A stretch of DNA of 64,000 bases. Origin: [Clostridium] colinum. GTDB taxonomy: Bacteria; Bacillota; Clostridia; Lachnospirales; CAG-274. The stretch's first letter is position 1. Every line of letters begins with the position of its first letter. Below, in pieces: positions 41,514 through 47,719 of this stretch. The DNA lies in NCBI RefSeq assembly GCF_940677205.1, contig NZ_OW712331.1:1426001-1490000 (forward strand), given 5' to 3'. The notes under the pieces are model-generated. The model did not search any database. It saw nothing but the letters and a program-made list of their open reading frames with translations, and was not told the DNA's origin. A program made the position numbers and the translations under genes.

Positions 41514-42377
41514 TTACTCATCTTTAATAACTGCTGTAGTATTAGTCCCATTTACAGTTATCCATCCGTGTTTATCACGAGCCTCAACTTCTTTAAGTTT
41601 AATTAAATTTTCTGTAATAGACTGAGATAATGTTTTATTTGCGTCTGCTTCTGCTTGTGCTTTAATTTTTATTTGTTTTGCTTCTGCTTCTGCTTGTTCT
41701 ATCTTTTTTTGATTTTCAATTTTAGATTTTTCTAACTCTAATTTAGAAGTTTCTACTTCCTGTTGTTTATTTATTTTATTTTGAATTGCTTTTGTTGTTT
41801 CTTCATCTAATCTAATTTGAGTAAAAGAAACTCCTTCTATTATTATTCCATATTCTTCAAATTTAGGTGCAACATAACTTTGTACTGAATTATTTAAGTC
41901 TGTTCTCTTTTCTCCATATATATCTATTAATGAAAATTTTGAAGAAACTTCTCCACTCCAAGATTTCATTTTTGCTCTTATAAAAGTTTCTTCTATGTAT
42001 TCTGGACTTTTACCTCTAAACTCTGTATATGTCTTTGCTAAATTATTTACATCAAATTTATAAGAAAACTCTAAATCTACACTAACCGACTTTCCATCCG
42101 AAGTTGGTATATTAAAAGAACTATCCGAATCTTTACTCTCATCTTTATTCGCACTTAAATATACTTGTTGCCTTGATATAGGATATTTTGTAACCTTTAC
42201 AATAGGACTTTTAAACCTTAACCCTTGTTCAAGAACTTCATTTTTTATACCACCATTTAAACTATACTGTATTCCAACATAACCAGCTTTTATAATAGTT
42301 GTACTAAAATAAAGTAATATACTTGCACTTGCTAATAATACTATTATTTCACTTGCTACAAAAACTTTCTTTTTCAT
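41514..42377 (-). CDS. SPFH/Band 7 (prohibitin-like) membrane protein
   Basis: 287 residues: N-terminal membrane helix (about 8-28), SPFH domain (about 30-200, 'GYVGIQYSLNGGIKNEVLEQGLRFKSP', shortened here, and 'VSVDLEFSYKFDV'), then a coiled coil with 'QAEAEAKQIKIKAQAEADANK'-type Ala/Glu repeats. SPFH proteins form ring-like assemblies that organise membranes and proteases. Its presence on a conjugative element is unusual; a role in membrane protection or in controlling the host FtsH protease during transfer is only a guess. Confidence 0.8.
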   Translation of the reverse strand: MKKKVFVASEIIVLLASASILLYFSTTIIKAGYVGIQYSLNGGIKNEVLEQGLRFKSPIVKVTKYPISRQQVYLSANKDESKDSDSSFNIPTSDGKSVSVDLEFSYKFDVNNLAKTYTEFRGKSPEYIEETFIRAKMKSWSGEVSSKFSLIDIYGEKRTDLNNSVQSYVAPKFEEYGIIIEGVSFTQIRLDEETTKAIQNKINKQQEVETSKLELEKSKIENQKKIEQAEAEAKQIKIKAQAEADANKTLSQSITENLIKLKEVEARDKHGWITVNGTNTTAVIKDE

Positions 42378-42395
42378 CTCTTTCTCCTTTTGTAT

Positions 42396-42917
42396 TTAGA
42401 TTTCTTTATACATTATTAATATATTATATATGCTTGAAAGTATTTTTTTTCTTAAAAGATGATATTGACTTTTTGATAAATTCAACTTATTAAAAATATA
42501 TATTTCACTTTCTTGTGCTTTATATCTTAATTCTAACATTTGTTTAAAATCATCATTTAAAATGTCTATTATATTTTTCATTTTTGCATTTTTTATTTCT
42601 AATACTAATATTTCATCTTCTTGATTTTTTATATCTTCTTCTATCTTTTCAATCATTTTTTCATTATATTGAATTTGTTTCAGTATATTATTTTCAAAAT
42701 ATGAAGTACCATCACTATTACCTTTTGGCATATTATCCATAGCTATACTTTTAATATCTATATCAAAATCTAATTCTAAATTTCTATTTTTTTCTTTTAA
42801 AAGTATTTTTTTATCCTCTAAAGATACTATTAAATTTTTTATAAATAATATTTTTTCCTCATTTTGAAAATATTCCTTTATTTTTTCTTCCACTAATTTT
42901 ATATTTTCTTTTTTCAT
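42396..42917 (-). CDS. Coiled-coil protein with sigma-region-4-like end (173 aa)
   Basis: Start at ATG 42917 after GAGGTG; an upstream TTG would use that site. Residues 1-110 are a charged coiled coil. The last 55 residues ('QMLELRYKAQESEIYIFNKL', then 'LSKSQYHLLRKKIL') resemble the helix-turn-helix of ArpU/RinA-type phage regulators and sigma region 4. It may be the transcription regulator of the element's late or transfer genes. Confidence 0.5.
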   Translation of the reverse strand: MKKENIKLVEEKIKEYFQNEEKILFIKNLIVSLEDKKILLKEKNRNLELDFDIDIKSIAMDNMPKGNSDGTSYFENNILKQIQYNEKMIEKIEEDIKNQEDEILVLEIKNAKMKNIIDILNDDFKQMLELRYKAQESEIYIFNKLNLSKSQYHLLRKKILSSIYNILIMYKEI

Positions 42918-42918
42918 A

Positions 42919-43020
42919 TCACACCTCAATATATAAAAAAACTATAAACTTAAATAATATCGTATTTACTATCACAGTTAGTGCTATTAAACTTAATATA
43001 ATAAACATAATTTTAATCAT
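42919..43020 (-). CDS. Membrane peptide (33 aa)
   Basis: An almost entirely hydrophobic 33-codon frame ending 'LYIEV', whose stop sits in the ribosome binding region of the next gene. AAGAGG touches the first ATG, so the second ATG four codons in may be the true start. Small single-helix peptides of this kind are easy to miss; evidence is limited to composition and context. Confidence 0.35.
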   Translation of the reverse strand: MIKIMFIILSLIALTVIVNTILFKFIVFLYIEV

Positions 43021-43024
43021 CCTC

Positions 43025-44059
43025 TTATTTAAAAAATAAGTCTAAAATATTATCTGTTGATAATTTATTTTCTTTTGGCTTGTTCTCTTTAATATTTTTA
43101 TTTAAAAAATCTATATCTTCTAACTTTATATCTTTTTCAGTATTTAACTTTATTATAGTATCTTTTTCTTTTGATATTTCATCTTTTAAGCCACGTATTC
43201 TTTTTAATGGAAATGTTAATCCACTCAATATCGCTAGTGTATAGTCCTTATTTATATTTTGAAATTTATCTAAGTATTTACCTACTTTTTCAAAAAACAA
43301 TTTTTCGTCAAAGTTTATCCCTTTAGATAATCCTAGATATTTTATAACACCATCTTCTTCTAATCTAGTAAATATACCATTATTTATATTTTCTATTAAA
43401 TTTTTAGTACTTTCATCATTTTTACAACTAGCAATATTTATCATTCCCTTTGTCTTTAAAAGTCTTAATATTTCTGCCTCATCAATATTTCCTTTTGTTG
43501 TTTCATATTTTTTATAATCAAAAATTTTACTAAATAAATTTACAAAACTTTTATTTATATGTTCAATATCATTTTTTTTATTATTATCAAGCATAAGACA
43601 ACCACACAAATTTTCTATTTCTGTAATTTCTTTCAAATATTCATAGCTATTTATTTTAGCTTGAAGAGTATCTTTATCGCTTGGTAAAATACTTATTAAT
43701 CCAACATCTTTGTTAAATGCGTTAATAAAAATGTTTGCAAGTGTAGGGCTTATGCCACTTCCTGTACCACCACCAGTAGAAGATACTATGTAATATAATT
43801 CTCTTTTACTTAATGTTTGGTCTATAAACTCATTTATAGCATTAAAATCATCTTTTGCTACTTTTTTAGCACTATCTCTATCTTTAGCACATCCCAATCC
43901 ATTTTTTATGTGGTATTTTATATTTTCATCAACATTTACAGTATCTAAATCTCCTTTACTTGAATTAATAAATACTACATCAAAGCCATTTACCTTTAAT
44001 AATTTACCGATATTTCCTCCTGCTTGTCCAATTGCTATAAATCCTATTTTTTCTTTCAT
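43025..44059 (-). CDS. tubZ: TubZ-like tubulin/FtsZ-family GTPase (344 aa)
   Basis: Start at ATG 44059 after AAGGGG; an in-frame ATG at 44125 would include a low-complexity Lys/Asn run. The nucleotide loop 'GFIAIGQAGGN', the tubulin signature 'STGGGTGSGIS' (about residue 92) and the catalytic T7-type loop 'NIDEAEILRLLKTKGM' are present, so it should be a polymerising GTPase. No FtsZ C-terminal peptide is seen; it ends 'NILDLFFK'. With the winged-helix gene just upstream and the iterons beyond, it fits a type III (TubRZC) partition system. Confidence 0.85.
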   Translation of the reverse strand: MKEKIGFIAIGQAGGNIGKLLKVNGFDVVFINSSKGDLDTVNVDENIKYHIKNGLGCAKDRDSAKKVAKDDFNAINEFIDQTLSKRELYYIVSSTGGGTGSGISPTLANIFINAFNKDVGLISILPSDKDTLQAKINSYEYLKEITEIENLCGCLMLDNNKKNDIEHINKSFVNLFSKIFDYKKYETTKGNIDEAEILRLLKTKGMINIASCKNDESTKNLIENINNGIFTRLEEDGVIKYLGLSKGINFDEKLFFEKVGKYLDKFQNINKDYTLAILSGLTFPLKRIRGLKDEISKEKDTIIKLNTEKDIKLEDIDFLNKNIKENKPKENKLSTDNILDLFFK

Positions 44060-44114
44060 AACTATTCCCCTTTTATTTTTATTTTTATTTTTCTTTTTGT
44101 TTTTATATTTATAT

Positions 44115-44372
44115 TTAATCTTCAATCTTGTTTAAAATTTCTAATCCTTTATCTGTGATGTAATAAGTTTTAGCATTTCCACTTAAAATACCATAATCTA
44201 TTAGACCCTTTTGTTTTAATTTTTCAAGCCTTTTATATACTGTGTTATATTTTACATTTCCACTATTAACTAACATAAATTTTTTTATTTCAAAACTCTT
44301 TAAGTAGCTTGTTTTATTCTGTTGCTCTAAGTCTTTTAAGCAAACAATGTCTATTTTATTTAGACTTTTCAT
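44115..44372 (-). CDS. Winged-helix regulator, TubR-like (85 aa)
   Basis: A single winged-helix domain: recognition-helix region 'VKYNTVYKRLEKLKQKGLI' and wing 'GNAKTYYITDKGLEIL'. Size and position (55 bases before tubZ, next to a repeat-rich region) match TubR, the centromere-binding adaptor and autorepressor of TubZ systems. Sequence alone could also fit a PadR- or MarR-like regulator. AAGGAGAT precedes the ATG. Confidence 0.65.
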   Translation of the reverse strand: MKSLNKIDIVCLKDLEQQNKTSYLKSFEIKKFMLVNSGNVKYNTVYKRLEKLKQKGLIDYGILSGNAKTYYITDKGLEILNKIED

Positions 44373-44437
44373 AAATATCTCCTTATTGTTTTTTTGTTTT
44401 AATTATTCTTAACCTTTAAACTCTTTATGCTCTATAT

Positions 44438-44722
44438 TGAAACAAAACTAATATCTAATATTGATTTGACAGATATAAGACTTTATATATATATATAATA
44501 ATATTTATATATAATTATTTTTATATTTTTATATATAATAATATTTATATATATAATTATTTTTATATATAATATGGCAAATTTGTTTCATACTGTAATA
44601 ATCTCAAGCATTTTGAAGCAAAATTTACAAAAAAATATAAATAAATTGTTTCATTTTAAAACTATAAGATACTTATTAACATTTTGTCCACATTTTATTA
44701 ATGTTGCATTTTGGAACAATTT
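44438..44722. repeat. Iteron region: candidate tubC centromere and/or replication origin
   Basis: The 348-base gap 44373-44720 has copies of a TTTGAAACAAATTT-like motif in both orientations: about 44438, 44580-44592 (inverted), 44612-44626, 44644-44655 (inverted), 44709-44722, and a weaker one at 44701-44712 (inverted). Between 44482 and 44575 lies a stretch of almost pure A/T made of TATATAAT-type repeats, a plausible melting region. It is flanked by the RepA-like gene and the tubR-like gene. Confidence 0.6.
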
Positions 44723-45557
44723 ATAACAAAATACCTTCATTTATGTATAAGTCATTTTGCAACTTATATTCTTTTTCTATATAATGATTATAAATAGTTG
44801 TTATCATATAATTTTTAAAGTTTATTATTCTAGTTCCTACTCTTTTTAATCGTTCTATTATATCTAATATATCCATATCATTTATTTTAGAAAATACTCC
44901 TCTAACAATTTCTGCCGGTTTATTTTCTTTATTAATTTTTATATATTCACTATCCGTAGTCATAACATCAATTATAACTCGATATACGCTATCAAACATG
45001 TTTACAAAATGTTCATTTTTTATATCTTGACACATTTCATTAATTATGTTATAATTAATATTATTTTTTATTAATGAAATGGTTTGACTTACTTTATTTT
45101 CTTTTTTATGAGGTTCTACCATTTCTTTTTTGCTTTCAAAATTATGTATGTTATTAGTTTTATTATCTTCTAAGTTTTCATTGTCTTTTATTTCTTTATA
45201 TTTATAATTTTTTTTATTTCTTTCTATAGTATCTCCACCAATCTTTTGTAATGCTTCATTTATTGCATCAAAATTAACTCTATATCTATGTTTCTTTTCT
45301 AATCTATCTATTGTTAAAAATCCTAAACTTTCTAGTTTTTTTATGTATCTTCTTATGCTAGACTTTGATAAATTAAGCATATTATCCTTTGATATTTTTT
45401 CAATATTTATCTCAAAAAATTCAGGACAATGCCAATTATTATCTATAAATTCTTTTCTAAACCTTTGAGCAATCTCTATAATTTCATTTAAAATTACACC
45501 CATAATAAAATCATTTGTTATTTGTACTAAATCTTTTCTTACAATTACTTTTTCCAT
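44721..45557 (-). CDS. Replication initiator-like winged-helix protein (278 aa)
   Basis: Start at ATG 45557 after TTAGGAGG. The N-terminal 100 residues form a winged-helix domain ('NLSKSSIRRYIKKLESLGFL', 'KHRYRVNFD'); a variable linker follows; the C-terminal part 'LKRVGTRIINFKNYMITTIYN' resembles the DUF6017-type end of RepA-family initiators. It lies next to the AT-rich iteron region, as a Rep gene would. A plain transcription regulator cannot be excluded. Confidence 0.6.
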   Translation of the reverse strand: MEKVIVRKDLVQITNDFIMGVILNEIIEIAQRFRKEFIDNNWHCPEFFEINIEKISKDNMLNLSKSSIRRYIKKLESLGFLTIDRLEKKHRYRVNFDAINEALQKIGGDTIERNKKNYKYKEIKDNENLEDNKTNNIHNFESKKEMVEPHKKENKVSQTISLIKNNINYNIINEMCQDIKNEHFVNMFDSVYRVIIDVMTTDSEYIKINKENKPAEIVRGVFSKINDMDILDIIERLKRVGTRIINFKNYMITTIYNHYIEKEYKLQNDLYINEGILL

Positions 45558-45651
45558 ATATTTTATCCTCCTAATTTTTTTATCCTTATTTATCAATTAC
45601 TTTTTTATTTTTAATTTTCTTTTTCTTCTTCTTGAAAGTATTCTCCTACTA

Positions 45652-45789
45652 TTACAAAAAAGATATACCAATTAATAAAATTATTATTCCTATAATAGCT
45701 AAAACTTTTTCTCCTTCTGAAAATGCTATTATAATACCACTAATATGTAATAAAAATATAGCTATCAAATCTTCTTCTATTACAACCAT
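45652..45789 (-). CDS. Small membrane protein (45 aa; possible -1 frameshift product)
   Basis: AAGGTG precedes the ATG at 45789. The product has a short acidic N-terminus and two hydrophobic segments, and begins like the protein at 40819-41061. It stops at TAA directly after the heptamer T TTT TTG; a -1 shift there would continue for 14 more codons, ending in an acidic tail 'EYFQEEEKEN' (stop at 45611). Either a true gene with recoding or a frameshift mutation. Confidence 0.45.
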   Translation of the reverse strand: MVVIEEDLIAIFLLHISGIIIAFSEGEKVLAIIGIIILLIGISFL

Positions 45790-45806
45790 TTTATAATTCA
45801 CCTTAT

Positions 45807-46100
45807 TTAAGCAAAATATTGCTCCTTAACTAATATCTCTGCTTTGTATGACTTAATGCCAGATTTTTCATAATTACTTATTTTAAGTGAGCCTACCACA
45901 CCTATTCGGCTACCTTTTCTAATGTTTTTCTTAATCCACTCAGCTCCTTTATCTATAGTTGAGCAAGGTATAAAATCCGTTTGATTTCTTGTTTCGACAG
46001 CTAAAATATATTTTGCCATTTGTTTTTCCTCGCCATTAATATTTAGAATTGAAATTTCAGGGTCTTTTGTTAAACGCCCTATAAGTGATACGTTATTCAT
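45807..46100 (-). CDS. ssb: Single-stranded DNA-binding protein (97 aa)
   Basis: One short OB fold beginning 'MNNVSLIGRLTKDPEISILN' with 'FIPCSTIDKGAEWIKKNIRKG' and 'GVVGSLKIS', lacking any acidic C-terminal tail. GGAGG precedes the ATG. It is the last complete gene before the element/chromosome junction and would be in the leading region, where SSB genes are common. Confidence 0.85.
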   Translation of the reverse strand: MNNVSLIGRLTKDPEISILNINGEEKQMAKYILAVETRNQTDFIPCSTIDKGAEWIKKNIRKGSRIGVVGSLKISNYEKSGIKSYKAEILVKEQYFA

Positions 46101-46186
46101 ATTATTACCTCCAAATATATAAATTTAAATCAAAAAAAATAAGACACAATCAAATCTAGTTCTTTACTATTTTTGATTATGACTTA

Positions 46187-46318
46187 TTATACCAACAAAG
46201 TACCTTCCGCTCCTATTATATTAGACATATATATTCTATATACAAAACCTAAAATACGGGTAATAACATTAGCAAGTGTTAATATTATTGCACCTTTTAT
46301 TATCAAATTTTTACTCAT
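46187..46318 (-). pseudogene. spoVB: Truncated spoVB (first 40 codons) at the element junction
   Basis: From an ATG with AAGGAG the frame reads 'MSKNLIIKGAIILTLANVIT', then 'RILGFVYRIYMSNIIGAEG', the well-known start of SpoVB/MurJ-like polysaccharide flippases. After 'GAEG' the sequence diverges ('TLLV') and stops. SpoVB normally has over 500 residues, so the gene is broken near 46200-46205. Everything to the left is element DNA, so this looks like the insertion point. Confidence 0.75.
46195..46212. other. Candidate right attachment site of the conjugative element
   Basis: The reading frame of spoVB is intact up to GGAGCGGAAGGT (minus strand, 46213-46202) and lost immediately after. This places the element's right end within a few bases of 46202. 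A short inverted repeat (AATCAAA/TTTGATT, 46148-46177) lies just inside the element. No recombinase gene is in the window to define the core. Confidence 0.5.
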
Positions 46319-46812
46319 ATGATAAAAAACTCCTTATTTTTTATTAATATATGGAGCTTTTTATATTAATATTCTACTATAATATATTTTTATTATAATT
46401 TATAAAACATAATATATATTTTAAATTTTCATCATAAATATTAAAAAATAATATTTATTTTTAGTTTTTAACTACTTCTTGTAAGAAAATAAAATTTGTG
46501 TCATAAAATCTCTTTTATTTTTATTAAATCTAACTTTAACTACAACTCAACTACTGTTATTTACTGACTTTTTTATTGAGAACATAATTTTTATCCTCCC
46601 TAATTTGATAAACTATTTATTTTATAACAAACCTATTTGACGACAATCAAAACCACCCGTTAAACGGGTGGTTTACTCAAGTCCTATAAGCGCTTTTTTC
46701 TTGTTATAAGCCTCTAAAGAGGCACTGAATGGTCTTACAATTACACTACTATTTCTTGGCTGCCACTAAAGTGGCTATTTTTTGCCTACTTACTCTGGCT
46801 ACCCATATGGGC

Positions 46813-47247
46813 CTATATATTTTTTAAACTTATTTGATCATTTGCTATATCTTCTTCTAATTGATTTTTTATGTATTATTTTATTGCATTTTAATTTTTA
46901 CTTACTGTATCTACATAATATCCTCTACACCAAAAATGCCTATTCCCATATTTATACTTTAAGTTTGCGTGCCTATTAAATATCATTAAGCTACTTTTAC
47001 TTTTTAAATATCCCATAAATTGTGAGACACTTAAATATGGTGGTATTTCTACTAACATATGTATATGGTCTTTACAAGCTTCTGCCTCTATTATTTTAAC
47101 CCCTTTCCTTTCACACAGCATTCTTAATATTTTTCCTATATCTGCTTTTATCTTTCCATATATTTCTTGTCTCCTATATTTTGGTGCAAATACTATATGA
47201 TATTTGCATCTCCATTTAGAATGTGATAAACTACTTATGTCTTTCAT
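46813..47247 (-). pseudogene. tnpA: Broken IS200 transposase tnpA
   Basis: The first 118 codons are a normal Y1 transposase with the HUH motif ('EACKDHIHMLVEI') and 'HFWCRGYYVDTVSKN'. A TAA at 46891 then interrupts, and a second TAA follows seven codons later; beyond them the frame reads 'YIKNQLEED', which carries the catalytic tyrosine. The protein made would thus lack the nucleophile and be inactive. Confidence 0.85.
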
Positions 47248-47252
47248 GACAA

Positions 47253-47310
47253 AACCTCCTATGATTTTATTTTGGGTTCCCAGACCAATTATATTCTATC
47301 ATAGGAGGTT
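47253..47310 (-). promoter_or_regulatory. RBS-masking hairpin of tnpA mRNA
   Basis: AACCTCCTATGAT (47253-47265) and ATCATAGGAGGTT (47298-47310) are 13-base complementary arms. In the tnpA mRNA the downstream arm contains the AGGAGG ribosome binding site, so the hairpin hides it. This is the known way IS200 keeps its transposase low. Confidence 0.8.
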
Positions 47311-47384
47311 TTTACTTTTCTATAAGAGTTTTTACCTACCACCAGCATAGCTGGTGGTTTAATCAAGCCTATTCGGCGACAATA

Positions 47385-47414
47385 AAAAAGGCTAGAGATA
47401 AAATCTCTAGCCTT
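47385..47414 (-). terminator. Intrinsic terminator of the gene at 47430
   Basis: Minus strand AAGGCTAGAGAT and ATCTCTAGCCTT pair and are followed by a run of T. The stem is long and GC-containing. Confidence 0.9.
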
Positions 47415-47429
47415 AATACTAAAATTATA

Positions 47430-47612
47430 TTAGCAAATACCTCTGCCTAAATTAGGCATAAACATTAATAAGAATAAAATAAGGATAAGTGAATCATTAC
47501 CAAAACCGCCAATAAACCCTGGACATAATACCATTAATAATACTAAGATTAATAATAAACTTTCATTATTATTTCCAAAAAATGAGTTTGTTGTACCAAT
47601 TGAATTGTTCAT
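47430..47612 (-). CDS. Small hydrophobic protein, 60 aa, spore-coat-like composition
   Basis: Asn/Gly-rich N-terminus, then two leucine-rich hydrophobic stretches separated by 'GFIGGFGNDS', ending 'NLGRGIC'. This composition resembles small hydrophobic proteins (YjcZ-like) found in sporulating Firmicutes, but I cannot assign it firmly. Own ribosome binding site (AAGGAGAA) and a strong terminator make it a single-gene unit. Confidence 0.6.
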   Translation of the reverse strand: MNNSIGTTNSFFGNNNESLLLILVLLMVLCPGFIGGFGNDSLILILFLLMFMPNLGRGIC

Positions 47613-47719
47613 AACATTTCTCCTTAAAAAATTAATTTATATTATATTGTATGATAAAAATTAATTTTTTTGCCTGTCCTTACAAAAATTTTATAAAAAT
47701 TTTATTTTTTATATTTATG

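Larger units (their letters stand above)
46637..47377 (-). mobile_element. IS200-type insertion sequence, decayed
   Basis: Bounded by subterminal hairpins AAACCACCCG/CGGGTGGTTT (46650-46674) and CCACCAGC/GCTGGTGG (47339-47357), as in IS200/IS605 elements, which have no terminal inverted repeats. Both ends carry a CGACAAT sequence nearby (46641-46647 and 47377-47383). It holds only a tnpA gene, and that is broken. Exact ends are approximate. It lies about 0.3 kb from the spoVB break. The gap 46319-46636 has the spoVB upstream region and no convincing gene. Confidence 0.75.

Noticed and set aside
43025-44059. Chromosomal FtsZ
   Set aside because: Shorter, lacks the FtsZ C-terminal peptide and dcw-cluster neighbours; sits with replication genes of the element.
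1-46200. tRNA or rRNA genes as integration site
   Set aside because: No tRNA-like cloverleaf or rRNA sequence was noticed; the junction is in spoVB instead.
46547-46585. A 12-codon frame with a strong GGGAGG site near the IS element
   Set aside because: It stops at TGA after MFSIKKSVNNSS; the sequence beyond reads like coding for a while, so it may be a decayed gene, but I cannot identify it.
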